Shown piece after piece: positions 1-8,967 of a DNA stretch of 55,503 nucleotides. Location: contig NZ_JABFMW010000026.1 of NCBI RefSeq assembly GCF_013359725.1, positions 1-55,503 on the forward strand, written 5' to 3'. Numbering within the stretch: position 1 is the stretch's first letter; each line of letters begins with the position of its first letter. The notes under the pieces are model-generated. The model was not told the origin of the DNA and made no database searches. It worked only from the letters and a program-made list of their open reading frames with translations. Made by a program: the position numbers and the translations under genes. The stretch comes from Pseudarthrobacter sp. C4D7 (GTDB lineage: Bacteria; Actinomycetota; Actinomycetes; Actinomycetales; Micrococcaceae).

Positions 1-411
1 CCCGATACCGAAACCACGGTGCCGGCGCCGGCCCCCGCCACCTCCCGGCCCGGCAGTGGCCCGGGACAAGGAAACGCCGAGCTCGCCATCACCGTGGTGC
101 CCTCCCCGGGCGCGCCCGGCGTCAGCTACACCCTGGTGTGCTCCTCAGGCCAGCCTTCGCCGGAAAGCAGCCATCCCGGCGCCGCCGCCGCCTGTGCGGC
201 GCTAAAAGCCAACCCGGCCATTGCGGCCCCGGCCGAACCGGGACCCTCACAGCCCTGCACACAGCAATATGGCGGCCCGCAGACGGCCACCGTCACGGGC
301 ATGGTGGACGGCGTCGCCGTCGAGTCCAAGTTCGCGCGGACCAACGGGTGCGAGATCAGTGCGTGGAACGCAGCCAAGGATGTATTGGGCGCCTCCGGTG
401 GAGCCTCTTAG
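1..411 (+). CDS. Subtilisin inhibitor-like (SSI family) protein, 5' end outside window
   Basis: The frame is open from base 1, so the true start, and any signal peptide, lies upstream; a GTG at 19 is only an internal candidate. The visible 136 residues begin with a Pro/Ala/Ser-rich linker and then carry an SSI-type domain. Both SSI cysteine pairs are present: the first around YTLVC...AAAAC and the second in PCTQQYGG...NGCEI. SSI proteins are canonical inhibitors of subtilisin-like serine proteases, with the reactive loop just after the third cysteine (here CTQQYGG). The stop overlaps the start of the next gene by 14 bp. A second SSI-like gene lies 0.9 kb on and an S8 protease faces both, so a protease-inhibitor partnership is a reasonable inference. 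The target is unproven. Confidence 0.75.
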   Translation, partial: PDTETTVPAPAPATSRPGSGPGQGNAELAITVVPSPGAPGVSYTLVCSSGQPSPESSHPGAAAACAALKANPAIAAPAEPGPSQPCTQQYGGPQTATVTGMVDGVAVESKFARTNGCEISAWNAAKDVLGASGGAS

Positions 412-1321
412 GCTCCTGGCGGCTGACAGTGCGCAGGCAAGGGAAGACGCCCACCTGCAACGCGTCAACCGCTATGCCGATCCCTACCTGGCCCGGCGTT
501 CCGCGGGACACAAACACCCGGTGGAGGACTTCCTCTTCACCTATTACACCCAAAAGCCCGGCCAGCTGAAGCGCTGGCACCCGGGCGCCGGTGCGGTCCT
601 CACCGGCGCCCAGGCGGCCGCGCGGCTTGGCTGGAAGCACTACCGGGCGCTCGACGACGGCGAGCTGGCCTCCCTGGGGCTGGCGCCGGGAAGTACCGCG
701 GCCACCTTCGACCGGACGGCTTTCCTGGCCGACCGCCGGGAAGCAGTGGCTTTCGCCGGCATCATCCTTCGCGGCACAGCGGCCCGCCCGGCCCAGTTTG
801 GCTGCTTCGGCCTTCACGAGTGGGCCATGGTGTACCGGCAGGACAAGTTCGACCTTCGCCACGAGTACCTGCAGTTGCGCTTGGGGGCGGCCGGCACGGA
901 CAAGGTGGTGGAGGACAACCGGATCCGCTGCACGCACTTCGATGCCTTCAGGTTCTATACCCCGGACGCCATACCGCTCAACGAGCACGTCCCCAGCCGG
1001 GAGTCGCAGCGGCACATGGAGCAGCCCGGCTGCCTGCACGCCAACATGGACCTCTACAAATGGGCCTACAAACTGCTGCCGGCACTCCCCAGCGAACTGG
1101 TCATGGACTGCTTCGAGCTGTCATGGCGGATCAGGGCCATGGATATGCAGGCATCCCCGTACGATCTGGCGGAATGGGGGTATCCCGCCATTCCCATCGA
1201 GACACCCCACGGCAAGGCCGCCTATGTTGAACACCAGCGGTCGTTCGCCGCGGAGGCGGGGGTCCTGCGCGAAAAGCTGGCAGCGGAACTTGAGGGCATC
1301 GCCGAGGCAGCCAGGCAGTGA
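398..1321 (+). CDS. Putative 3-methyladenine DNA glycosylase-type protein
   Basis: This 307-residue protein belongs to an actinobacterial family that databases usually label 3-methyladenine DNA glycosylase. The label rests on homology, because I see no classical AlkA, Tag or Mpg motif. The recognisable family signature is HPVEDFLFTYYTQKPGQL followed by KRWHPG near the N-terminus. The GTG at 398 is chosen because the family similarity starts just after it and it overlaps the upstream SSI gene, which suggests translational coupling; the frame stays open upstream to 221 without family-like sequence. The stop overlaps the next SSI-like gene by 4 bp (GTGA). The placement between two protease-inhibitor-like genes is odd for a DNA repair enzyme. 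Biochemical function is uncertain. Confidence 0.65.
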   Translation: MEPLRLLAADSAQAREDAHLQRVNRYADPYLARRSAGHKHPVEDFLFTYYTQKPGQLKRWHPGAGAVLTGAQAAARLGWKHYRALDDGELASLGLAPGSTAATFDRTAFLADRREAVAFAGIILRGTAARPAQFGCFGLHEWAMVYRQDKFDLRHEYLQLRLGAAGTDKVVEDNRIRCTHFDAFRFYTPDAIPLNEHVPSRESQRHMEQPGCLHANMDLYKWAYKLLPALPSELVMDCFELSWRIRAMDMQASPYDLAEWGYPAIPIETPHGKAAYVEHQRSFAAEAGVLREKLAAELEGIAEAARQ

Positions 1322-1650
1322 TAGACCTGGCCATCAGCATCCGCGACCACCCCGATGCTCCCGAACACGTCTTCCGGCTGGTGTCCGGGGCCGGGCAACC
1401 GGATGCTGGCACCACCCTCCCCCAGCCTGCGGCTGCGCTGGCTGTCGTGGAGCGGTTCGGCGAAGACGTCTTTTTCCCCAAGCCCGGCCCGCCGAAGCTG
1501 TGCACGCAGCAGTACGGCGGCCCCCAGGTTGCCGTGGTCACCGGAACATTCCATGGACGCGAGGTCCACTCGGTCTTTAGCCGCACCGATGGCTGTGAAA
1601 TCGCACGCTGGAACGCGATGGGTCCTTTGCTCGGCGGGACCGCCACGTAG
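1318..1650 (+). CDS. Second SSI-like protein, no signal peptide, one disulfide pair lost
   Basis: This is a 110-residue single-domain SSI-like protein with the conserved second half: LCTQQYGGPQVAVVTG, then a G-x-x-V-x-S-x-F strand and RTDGCEIARW. It differs from classical SSI proteins in two visible ways. It starts MIDLAISIRDH with no hydrophobic leader, and the two positions that carry the first disulfide in the neighbour at 1-411 are non-cysteine here (FRLVSGAG and PAAALAV). A protein kept in the reducing cytoplasm would fit both features. The GTG start overlaps the stop of the preceding gene by 4 bp, so it is probably translated from the same mRNA. It converges on the S8 protease gene across a terminator hairpin. 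Confidence 0.75.
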   Translation: MIDLAISIRDHPDAPEHVFRLVSGAGQPDAGTTLPQPAAALAVVERFGEDVFFPKPGPPKLCTQQYGGPQVAVVTGTFHGREVHSVFSRTDGCEIARWNAMGPLLGGTAT

Positions 1651-1688
1651 CTGCCTTGAGCAGGGGCGAAGACCGTCAGGCAAGAAAA

Positions 1689-1722
1689 AGGTCCCGGATG
1701 GCCTGACGACCATCCGGGACCT
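1689..1722 (-). terminator. Rho-independent terminator of the S8 protease gene
   Basis: A perfect 13-bp inverted repeat (1689-1701 with 1710-1722) encloses an 8-nt loop. Read on the minus strand, the hairpin is followed by TTTTTCTT, the usual U-tract, so it best serves the protease. It can also stop transcription arriving from the plus-strand SSI operon. Confidence 0.85.
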
Positions 1723-1740
1723 CCCCCCATGTCTTCCCGG

Positions 1741-4700
1741 TCAGCCGGCGGGGACCGCCTGTGCCAGGCCGAGCTGGGGAGCGCCGGCCGGGGCGGGAAC
1801 AGCTCCCGGCCCCACCTGCACGTTCACCCAGGTTTTGATGCCGTTGCTGCCAAGGCTTAGCCGGGAGAGGTAGGAACCTTCCGAAAGGCCGGTCCAATCG
1901 AGCGTCGCCGAGGTGGCGGTTCCGTTCGGAGCCACGATCGGGTTCGGGTTCACCGTGAGGTTGCCTGCATCCCCGGCGAATGTCACTGCCTGCACAGAAG
2001 CCGTGGCCGGCCCGTTGTCCGGCGTTGCGTACAGGTTTGCCACCACGAAGTAGGTCCCGGGACGGGGTGATTCAAGGTCCAGGAACTCGCTGGCGGATGC
2101 CGTTGCCACCTGGGTGGGCGTCAGGCCGCCCGTCCCGTTCGGCGCGTAAACCACCATGTCCCAGTCGACGTCGTTCGACTGTGCCTGGATGCCCATGCGG
2201 GCAAACGAGGCACCTTCCGGCACGGTCACCTTGAGCAGGGCGTTGTGGGCGTCATTGGTGGGCGCGTAGCCGCCCGGGGTCTTGGTGACGGCGGTCTGGC
2301 TCAGCGGTGCCAAACCCTCCACGCCGACGGCGATGGGGCTGTCCGAACCGGACACGAGTTCCATGGTGCCGCTGCCGTTGCCCGTGGCCGAGCTGAACGA
2401 GAACGACGGGGCGATCTGGGCGTCAACGGGCCGGATGGCGATTGGTGACGTCACTGTCCGGGGGCCCTTCCAGGAAAGGCTTCCGGTGCTGAATTTGCCC
2501 ATCGGTGCGCTGACGTTCCGGATGGTCACGGTCACCTCGCGGGTCTGGCCGGCCTTGGCGAAGTTCAGCGCCTTGGGCTCCACGTTGACGTTGAATCCCG
2601 GCATGTTGACCTGGGGGCGGTACATGCCCGGCACCAGGGCGGTCAGCTTGCGCTTCACCTGGACCTCGCCCACCAGGCTGCCCAGTGCGATGGAGGGCAG
2701 GTTGAGGTCGCGGGCTGCAATGCTGCCTGCCTGTGGTGCGCCGGTCTGGACTCTCTGGCCGTTCAGGAAGCCAAGCCAGTCCTGGATGCCGGAGTCGTAG
2801 ACCAGGCCGGGATCAAGGACGCGGGTGGAATCGATATGGCCGGCTCCGCCCTGGAAGGGATCGGTGTTGGGGGTGCCGTCAGCGTTCACCAGCGGGTAGG
2901 CAGTGGTCATCATTGCCGATTTCACCCTGGCCGGTGTCCAGGTGGGCTGCTTGCCGAGGACCAGCGCGCCAACCCCGGCGATGTGCGGGGCGGCCATGGA
3001 TGTACCGGACATGAATCCGAACTGGTCGCCGTGGTTGCCGATGGTGGAGACGCCAGCCAGGACATTCACGCCCGGGGCGGAGATGTCCGGCTTCAACAGG
3101 TCACCGCCGGAGGCAAGGGTGGGCCCGCGGGATGAGAAGCCGGCGATCTGGGGCGCGGCCGCCGGAGGGAGCCCGGTCAGGTCGCCCTTGACCAGGCTAA
3201 CCGTCAGCGCCGGGTTGGCTTCAAGCTTGGACTTCAATTCCAGGCTCTTCGGAGCGTTGACGTGGACCGTGGGGACCACATGGTTGTCGGCGTCCTCGGA
3301 ACTGCTGGTGAGGTTCACCAGGATCATGCCCACGCCGCCCTTGTCCAGGACTTCCTGGCTCTTGGCGGTCCGGTCCACAACGCCGCGGTCGCAGAGGACC
3401 ACCTTGCCGGCCACTTTGGCGGCGTCGAGGGTTCCCGGGCCGCAAAGGTTGGGGTTGGCTGCGCCGGGGGCAGCAGCAGCGGCCGCCACAACAACAGGCT
3501 TGTCCGCCACCTCCGACTTCATGATGGACGCGCCGCGGTAAAGCGACCCGTCCGAGACTTTGACCGTTCCCAGCAGGTCGCTGGGGAAGGTGGACGCGGC
3601 CACCGTGGTCAGCCATGGCGAGGCGTGGTTCACCGTGGAGGCCGTGGGACCCGAGTTGCCGGCGGAGGCCGACACGAAGATGCCCGCTGCTGCAGCATTG
3701 AGGAACGCCAGCGCCACGGGATCTGTGGTGCTGTCGGTGTTCCCCGAAATGGAGTAGTTCAGGACGTCCACGCCATCCTTGATGGCCGCGTCAACAGCTT
3801 CAACGGACGCCGAGGAATAGCAGCCGCCCGTGTCCGGATTGGTGTCCTCCCAGCAGACCTTGTAGACCGAAACCTTGGCCGCGGGTGCCACGCCGGAGCT
3901 CTTTCCGAAGCTGGCGCCGTCGATCACCTGTTCGATGTTGGCGTTGCCGGCGGCCGTGGTGGCGGTGTGCGTGCCATGGCTGCCCACGTCCACCGGGGAG
4001 ATCTGCTCTTCCGGAGCACGGTCTGCCGGTGCCACGTACTGGAGGAAGGAATCGGCGAAATAGCGGGCGCCAATGACCTTGGAATTGCACAGCGAGCCGT
4101 CGAAGGACGCCCCGGTGTCCCGGCCCTTCTGGCATTCGCCCTCAAAGGTGGTGCCGTCCGCCTTGAGCATGGCGATCTTGCCGTTGGCGGTCCGGTAGGG
4201 GACGCCAACCTGGGCTTCACCCTGCAGCGGTTTCAGCGGTTCGCCCTGCAGGAAGGGGTTGTCCGGCGCGTAACCGGAGTCGATCACGCCCACCACCACA
4301 CCCTTGCCGGCGTTGGCTTCTCCGCCGAACTGCTTGGCCCAGGACCCCTGGGGGCCGGTGAGCTTGAGGAAGTCGGTGGTGGTGTAATCGGGCTTGTTTT
4401 CGACGTCGGGCGCCACCACCAGGACCCGGCTGTCCTTGGACAGGGCGGAGGCCTGGACCGCGGTCAGTTCCGCCGTGAACCCGTTCAGGGCGGCTGTGTA
4501 CTGCTTCGCGGGGGTGACTCCCTGCGCCGCTGCAACATCCCGTTGCTGGTTTCGGAGGTGGGCGTCGTACGCCTTGAAGTTGGGACTGCCGGCGTCGAGC
4601 TTCCTGCCCTGCTGGGGTTTGGTTGCTCCCAGCCCCGGAGCTCCCCCTTCATATGCCGCGGCAGCCGGGCCGGCGAGTACCACGATGTACCGGCCGTCCC

Positions 4701-4872
4701 TGAACTGACCATCCTTTGCGCCGGACGAGACACTTCCCGTGCCCGGTGCGCCAGGAGCCGCCGAAGCGGGAGCCACTGCCAGCGAGCTCAGGATCAGGGG
4801 CAACCCGACGGCCAACGCGGCCGCTTTCCGGAGTCCCCCGGCCCGCGACGGGCTCATTCCAGTTGATTTCAC
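1741..4872 (-). CDS. Secreted subtilisin-like S8 family serine peptidase
   Basis: This is a large exported subtilase of 1043 residues from the GTG at 4872, which has a GAAAGGG ribosome site 6 nt upstream. A GTG at 4887 and an ATG at 4857 are alternatives. The order is: signal peptide ending near APASA-A, an I9-type propeptide (FTAELTAVQASALSKDSRV region), then the S8 catalytic domain. The triad is visible as D198 (GVIDSGYAPDNPF), H299 (GSHGTHTATTAAG) and S625 (MSGTSMAAPHIAG). A PA domain is inserted at about residues 455-560. The C-terminal 350 residues are beta-rich, Fn3- and PPC-like, as in plant-type and Streptomyces high-mass subtilases. It probably degrades extracellular protein. Two SSI-like genes converge on it. 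Confidence 0.93.
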   Translation of the reverse strand: MKSTGMSPSRAGGLRKAAALAVGLPLILSSLAVAPASAAPGAPGTGSVSSGAKDGQFRDGRYIVVLAGPAAAAYEGGAPGLGATKPQQGRKLDAGSPNFKAYDAHLRNQQRDVAAAQGVTPAKQYTAALNGFTAELTAVQASALSKDSRVLVVAPDVENKPDYTTTDFLKLTGPQGSWAKQFGGEANAGKGVVVGVIDSGYAPDNPFLQGEPLKPLQGEAQVGVPYRTANGKIAMLKADGTTFEGECQKGRDTGASFDGSLCNSKVIGARYFADSFLQYVAPADRAPEEQISPVDVGSHGTHTATTAAGNANIEQVIDGASFGKSSGVAPAAKVSVYKVCWEDTNPDTGGCYSSASVEAVDAAIKDGVDVLNYSISGNTDSTTDPVALAFLNAAAAGIFVSASAGNSGPTASTVNHASPWLTTVAASTFPSDLLGTVKVSDGSLYRGASIMKSEVADKPVVVAAAAAAPGAANPNLCGPGTLDAAKVAGKVVLCDRGVVDRTAKSQEVLDKGGVGMILVNLTSSSEDADNHVVPTVHVNAPKSLELKSKLEANPALTVSLVKGDLTGLPPAAAPQIAGFSSRGPTLASGGDLLKPDISAPGVNVLAGVSTIGNHGDQFGFMSGTSMAAPHIAGVGALVLGKQPTWTPARVKSAMMTTAYPLVNADGTPNTDPFQGGAGHIDSTRVLDPGLVYDSGIQDWLGFLNGQRVQTGAPQAGSIAARDLNLPSIALGSLVGEVQVKRKLTALVPGMYRPQVNMPGFNVNVEPKALNFAKAGQTREVTVTIRNVSAPMGKFSTGSLSWKGPRTVTSPIAIRPVDAQIAPSFSFSSATGNGSGTMELVSGSDSPIAVGVEGLAPLSQTAVTKTPGGYAPTNDAHNALLKVTVPEGASFARMGIQAQSNDVDWDMVVYAPNGTGGLTPTQVATASASEFLDLESPRPGTYFVVANLYATPDNGPATASVQAVTFAGDAGNLTVNPNPIVAPNGTATSATLDWTGLSEGSYLSRLSLGSNGIKTWVNVQVGPGAVPAPAGAPQLGLAQAVPAG

Positions 4873-5071
4873 GTGCAACCCTTTCACGATGTGCAGCCCA
4901 TACTTGGTGGGCGCCCCGAATGACTGGCCCCGCAGAGGAAGTTACAGATTTTGTAATTGCCTGAGACCAGAATGTTCACAGAGTACAGACTGATAGCGCG
5001 ATATGACATAGGGCACATTCTGGAAATTTTCGCTTGTCATACGGGGATGGACAGAAGATCGGACAACAAAA

Positions 5072-5093
5072 AGGGCGCCCCGAAGGACGCCCT
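5072..5093 (-). terminator. Terminator after the small membrane protein gene
   Basis: A 6-bp GC stem (AGGGCG with CGCCCT, 10-nt loop) is followed on the minus strand by TTTTTGTTG. It lies 28 nt past the stop of the 61-residue gene and isolates it from the protease gene. The rest of 4873-5121 is the AT-richer promoter region of the protease, where I could not fix a confident -35/-10 pair. Confidence 0.65.
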
Positions 5094-5121
5094 GCGATAT
5101 GCGGAGTTTTTGTTGGCCGCG

Positions 5122-5307
5122 CTACTGCCGGGGAGTGCGCACCACATCACTGATCCACTGCCTGGTCTTTTCATCCACAGGCCCGGCAATGCGGGTCTCG
5201 CGGGCCAACCGGTCCGCTTTCACCTTCTGGAACACCATCCGTCCCAGGCCGGCGAACACGGCAGCGGCAACCACCGGCAACAGCACGGACTTCGAATTCT
5301 CAGCCAT
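5122..5307 (-). CDS. Small single-span membrane protein, unknown function
   Basis: A 61-residue ORF starts with ATG, and AGGA lies about 9 nt upstream. One hydrophobic segment (VLLPVVAAAVFAGLGRMVF) is followed by a basic, polar tail (KVKADRLARETR) that would sit in the cytoplasm if the N-terminus faces out. I recognise no family. It has its own 3' terminator and stands alone between the protease and the purine operon, so no role can be read from context. The start signal, hydrophobic segment and terminator together make it likely to be a real gene. Confidence 0.6.
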   Translation of the reverse strand: MAENSKSVLLPVVAAAVFAGLGRMVFQKVKADRLARETRIAGPVDEKTRQWISDVVRTPRQ

Positions 5308-5411
5308 CCAGCAATCCTAGTAAAGGCCTCCCGGCAACTCCAGAACCCGCCGAAGAACCCTTTGCGGGAACCCGCGGATTTCCGGGGCCCTGCTGCACGG
5401 AACCCCTGGAT

Positions 5412-5440
5412 GCAAAGGGATGCGCTCGGGCCGGTAGAAT
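5412..5440 (+). promoter_or_regulatory. Possible promoter of purSQL
   Basis: TAGAAT at 5435-5440 is a good actinobacterial -10 box in the 247-bp gap before purS. No clear -35 lies 17-18 bp upstream (TGCAAA at 5411-5416 is weak). The leader to purS would be about 108 nt. I recognise no riboswitch fold in it. Confidence 0.35.
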
Positions 5441-5554
5441 GATAGGGCAAGCTCGCGGAGCGCCCGTCCACCATGTCCCCCGACACCCCGGTACGGCGTG
5501 AGACGGCACCACTCCGCTGCGCCCTTACCCAAGCTCACGCACAGGAGTTACCGG

Positions 5555-5806
5555 ATGCCCCGGATCGTTGTTGACGTCATGCCCAAGCCCGAGATTCTGG
5601 ACCCGCAGGGGAAGGCAATCGTTGGCGCTCTCCCCCGGCTGGGCTTCACCAGCTTCAGCTCTGTCCGCCAGGGCAAGCGTTTCGAACTGACGGTCGACGG
5701 CGAGGTGACGGAGGAAATCCTGGCCCAGGCCCGCGACGCCGCCGAAACCCTCCTGTCCAACCCCGTGATCGAGGACGTCGTCAACGTCGAGGTCGTCGAG
5801 GCCTGA
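5555..5806 (+). CDS. purS: Phosphoribosylformylglycinamidine synthase subunit PurS
   Basis: PurS is the small scaffold subunit of the three-part FGAM synthase (PurS, PurQ, PurL) that converts FGAR to FGAM in step four of de novo purine synthesis. The protein has 83 residues, normal for PurS, with the family start [20 protein letters not shown] and the end [14 protein letters not shown]. The ATG at 5555 follows an AGGAG site; an upstream in-frame ATG at 5498 only adds non-family residues. It is the first gene of the purSQL operon, and purQ begins 2 nt after its stop. Confidence 0.95.
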   Translation: MPRIVVDVMPKPEILDPQGKAIVGALPRLGFTSFSSVRQGKRFELTVDGEVTEEILAQARDAAETLLSNPVIEDVVNVEVVEA

Positions 5807-5807
5807 C

Positions 5808-6581
5808 ATGACTGAACTTCCCCTGATTGGCGAGGCTGTCGCCGTCGCCGCGGAGCCGCGCCTCGCCGGCGCCCGCATCGGCGTCGTGACCTTCCCCGGC
5901 ACCCTTGATGACCGGGACGCTGCCCGCGCCGTGCGCCTGGCCGGTGCCACCGCCGTCGAGCTCTGGCACGGCGACACCGAACTCGGTGACGTGGACGCCG
6001 TGGTGATTCCCGGCGGTTTCTCCTACGGCGACTACCTCCGCGCCGGAGCCATTGCCCGCTTCGCGCCGCTGATGTCCAAGATCATCGACGCCGCCAACTC
6101 CGACGCAAAGCTGCCCGTCCTGGGCATCTGCAACGGCTTCCAGATCCTCACCGAATCGCACCTGCTGCCCGGCTCGATGATCAAGAACGACCACCTGAAG
6201 TTCCTCTGCCGCGACCAGGTGCTGCGCGTGGAGAACACCAACACCGCGTGGACGCTGGACTACCAGGCCGGCCAGGAAATCACCATTCCGCTGAAGAACC
6301 AGGACGGCCAGTACATCGCCGACGAGAAAACCCTGGACGCCCTTGAGGCCGAGGGCCGCGTCGTCTTCCGCTACGTGGGCTTCAACCCGAACGGCTCCCG
6401 TCGCGACATCGCCGGCATCTCCAACGCCGCAGGCAACGTGGTGGGCCTCATGCCGCACCCCGAGCACGCCGTGGAACCGGGCTTCGGCCCCGAATCGCTG
6501 GACGGCATCGGCGGCTCCGATACCGACGGCCTCGGCTTCTTCACCTCCGTACTGAACAAGATTGTGGGAGGCGACAAGTGA
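5808..6581 (+). CDS. purQ: Phosphoribosylformylglycinamidine synthase subunit PurQ
   Basis: PurQ is the glutaminase subunit of FGAM synthase, releasing ammonia that PurL uses. At 257 residues it is longer than the usual 220-230 because of a short N-terminal extension before the conserved start [13 protein letters not shown]. It is a class I glutamine amidotransferase: the nucleophile is C108 in GICNGFQ, and the other triad members are H217 and E219 in MPHPEHAVE. The oxyanion-type segment is [16 protein letters not shown]. The TGA stop overlaps the GTG start of purL by 4 bp, which suggests coupled translation of the two interacting subunits. Confidence 0.95.
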   Translation: MTELPLIGEAVAVAAEPRLAGARIGVVTFPGTLDDRDAARAVRLAGATAVELWHGDTELGDVDAVVIPGGFSYGDYLRAGAIARFAPLMSKIIDAANSDAKLPVLGICNGFQILTESHLLPGSMIKNDHLKFLCRDQVLRVENTNTAWTLDYQAGQEITIPLKNQDGQYIADEKTLDALEAEGRVVFRYVGFNPNGSRRDIAGISNAAGNVVGLMPHPEHAVEPGFGPESLDGIGGSDTDGLGFFTSVLNKIVGGDK

Positions 6582-8887
6582 CCACCGAAACCACCAAGAA
6601 GTTCAACATCGACGCCGTCGAGAACGCTGCCAAGACTCCGGACACCGAGCTGCCCTGGGCCGAACTGGGCCTGAAGCAGAACGAGTTCGACGAGATCGTC
6701 AAGGTCCTGGGCCGCCGCCCCACCGGCGCCGAGCTGGCCATGTACTCCGTGATGTGGAGCGAGCACTGCTCCTACAAGTCCTCCAAGAACCACCTGCGCC
6801 AGTTTGGCCAGAAGGTCACCGAGGAAATGAAGAAGGACATGCTGGTGGGCATCGGCGAAAACGCCGGCGTGACCAACCTGGGGGACGGCTGGGCCGTGAC
6901 CTTCAAGATCGAATCGCACAACTCGCCGTCGTTCGTTGAGCCTTACCAGGGTGCCGCGACCGGCATCGGCGGCATTGTCCGCGACATCATCTCCATGGGC
7001 GCCCGCCCGGTTGCCGTCATGGATCCGCTGCGGTTCGGCGCCATCGACCACCCGGACACCGCCCGCGTCATGCACGGCGCCGTGGCCGGCATCGGCGGCT
7101 ACGGCAACTCCCTGGGCCTGCCGAACATCGGCGGCGAGATGGTGTTCGACTCCGTCTACCAGGGCAACCCGCTGGTCAACGCCCTGGCCGTGGGCGTCAT
7201 GCGCCACGAGGACATCCGTCTGGCCAACGCCTCCGGCAAGGGCAACAAGGTGGTCCTGTTCGGTGCACGTACCGGCGGCGACGGGATCGGCGGCGCCTCC
7301 GTGCTGGCATCCGAGTCCTTCGACGACACCAAGCCCTCCAAGCGCCCCGCGGTCCAGGTGGGCGACCCCTTCGCCGAGAAGGTCCTCATCGAGTGCTGCC
7401 TGGAGCTCTTCAAGGGCTCCCTGGTGGAAGGCATCCAGGACCTCGGCGCCGCAGGCATCTCCTGCGCCACGTCCGAGCTTGCCTCCAACGGCGACGGCGG
7501 CATGCAGGTTGAACTGACCTCTGTCCTGCTGCGCGACCCCACGCTGACCCCGGGCGAGATCCTGATGTCCGAGTCGCAGGAACGCATGATGGCCGTGGTC
7601 ACGCCGGAGAACGTCAAGGCGTTCGAGGCCGTCATGGACAAGTGGGCCGTGGAGTACTCCTGGCTGGGTGAGGTGACCGATACCGGCCGCCTGATCATCA
7701 CCTGGGAAGGCGACGTGATTGTCGACGTCGACCCCCGCACCGTGGCGCACGACGGCCCGGTCTACGACCGCCCGTTCGCCCGTCCCGAGTGGCAGGATTC
7801 CGTGCAGGCCGACACGTTCACCGGCTCGGTGCAGGACGCCGGCCGCCCGTCGGCTCCGGCCGAGCTTGCAGCCGCTGTGACCGAACTGGTGGCCTCGCCG
7901 AACATGTGCTCCAAGGCCTGGATCACCAACCAGTACGACCGGTACGTCGGCGGCAACACCTCCATGGCGTTCCCCGACGACGCCGGAGTGGTCCGCGTTG
8001 ACGAGGAGTCAGGCCTGGGCGTCGCCCTGGCCACCGATGCCAACGGCCGCTACACCTACCTGGACCCGTACCACGGCGCCCAGCTGGCGCTGGCCGAGGC
8101 TTACCGCAACGTTGCCACCGCGGGCGCCGTCCCCATGGCCGTCAGCGACTGCCTGAACTTCGGTTCCCCCGAGGATCCGGACGTCATGTGGCAGCTGGCC
8201 GAGGCAATCCGTGGCTTGTCCGACGCCTGCATGGTGCTGGGCATTCCGGTCACCGGCGGCAACGTCTCGCTGTACAACCAGACGGGCACCACACCCATCC
8301 ACCCCTCCCCCGTGGTGGCGGTGCTGGGCAAGCTCGACGACGTTGCCCGCCGCACGCCGTCGGGCTGGCGCGAGGACGGCCAGGCCATCTACCTGCTGGG
8401 CACTACGGGTGCCGAGCTGGACGGGTCCGAGTGGGCCAACATGCGCGGCCACCTGGGCGGGCAGCCGCCGAAGGTTGACCTTGAGGCCGAACGCGCCCTG
8501 GGTGAAATCCTGATCAACGCCTCCCGCGACGGCATGATCGACGCCGCGCACGACCTCTCCGAGGGCGGCCTCGCGGCGGCCCTGGTGGAGTCCTCGCTGC
8601 GCTACGGTGTGGGTGCGCGGATTGCGCTGCAGGACGTCATGGACCGGGACGGCGTGGACCTGTTCACGGCGCTCTTCTCCGAGTCCCAGGGCCGTGCCAT
8701 TGTGGGCGTCCCGCGCTCCGAGGAAGTCCGCTTCACCGACATGTGCACCGCCCGCGGCTTCGCGCACACCCGCATTGGCGTAGTGGACGCGGACAGCGGC
8801 AAGCTGGAGATCAACGGCGTGGAGGGCCTGTCCCTGGACGCACTCCGCGAAGCCCACGAGGGGACCCTGCCGAAGTACTTCGGCTAG
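6578..8887 (+). CDS. purL: Phosphoribosylformylglycinamidine synthase subunit PurL
   Basis: PurL is the catalytic synthetase subunit of FGAM synthase, using ATP and ammonia from PurQ. The 769-residue length matches the small-type PurL found with separate PurS and PurQ. Family motifs seen: [16 protein letters not shown] near the N-terminus, [21 protein letters not shown] (nucleotide-binding AIRS fold), [13 protein letters not shown], and the second AIRS repeat with [11 protein letters not shown] and [13 protein letters not shown]. The GTG start overlaps purQ. It is the last gene of the operon. The left palindrome of the nuclease module begins 16 nt after its stop and may act as its terminator. 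Confidence 0.96.
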   Translation: MTTETTKKFNIDAVENAAKTPDTELPWAELGLKQNEFDEIVKVLGRRPTGAELAMYSVMWSEHCSYKSSKNHLRQFGQKVTEEMKKDMLVGIGENAGVTNLGDGWAVTFKIESHNSPSFVEPYQGAATGIGGIVRDIISMGARPVAVMDPLRFGAIDHPDTARVMHGAVAGIGGYGNSLGLPNIGGEMVFDSVYQGNPLVNALAVGVMRHEDIRLANASGKGNKVVLFGARTGGDGIGGASVLASESFDDTKPSKRPAVQVGDPFAEKVLIECCLELFKGSLVEGIQDLGAAGISCATSELASNGDGGMQVELTSVLLRDPTLTPGEILMSESQERMMAVVTPENVKAFEAVMDKWAVEYSWLGEVTDTGRLIITWEGDVIVDVDPRTVAHDGPVYDRPFARPEWQDSVQADTFTGSVQDAGRPSAPAELAAAVTELVASPNMCSKAWITNQYDRYVGGNTSMAFPDDAGVVRVDEESGLGVALATDANGRYTYLDPYHGAQLALAEAYRNVATAGAVPMAVSDCLNFGSPEDPDVMWQLAEAIRGLSDACMVLGIPVTGGNVSLYNQTGTTPIHPSPVVAVLGKLDDVARRTPSGWREDGQAIYLLGTTGAELDGSEWANMRGHLGGQPPKVDLEAERALGEILINASRDGMIDAAHDLSEGGLAAALVESSLRYGVGARIALQDVMDRDGVDLFTALFSESQGRAIVGVPRSEEVRFTDMCTARGFAHTRIGVVDADSGKLEINGVEGLSLDALREAHEGTLPKYFG

Positions 8888-8903
8888 TCCACCGGCGCTT
8901 CCA

Positions 8904-8964
8904 CCCATCGATTGCTGCGTACTCGTCGTTTTGACCCTTCAGAACGACAAGTACGCAGCAATCG
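8904..8964. repeat. Left 61-bp palindromic repeat flanking the nuclease gene
   Basis: A near-perfect hairpin: arm 8909-8934 pairs with 8939-8964 around the loop CCCT. There is one C-A mismatch (8924/8949) and one T-G pair (8931/8942). The arm core is TGCTGCGTACTYGTCGTT. An equally long direct copy lies at 9961-10021; the left 30 bases of the two copies match at 28 positions, and the right 24 bases at 23. The copy sits between the stops of convergent purL and the nuclease gene, ending 4 nt from the latter. It could work as a bidirectional terminator, but the conserved sequence (not just structure) in two copies suggests a mobile or recognised element. Confidence 0.9.
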
Positions 8965-8967
8965 TTC

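Noticed and set aside
3262..4866. 534-codon plus-strand open frame inside the S8 protease gene
   Set aside because: Antisense shadow; the minus frame has a complete catalytic triad, signal peptide and terminator.
8904..8964. Left palindrome as no more than a Rho-independent terminator
   Set aside because: It lacks a U-tract on either strand, and its arm sequence is conserved in a second copy, which plain terminators would not need.
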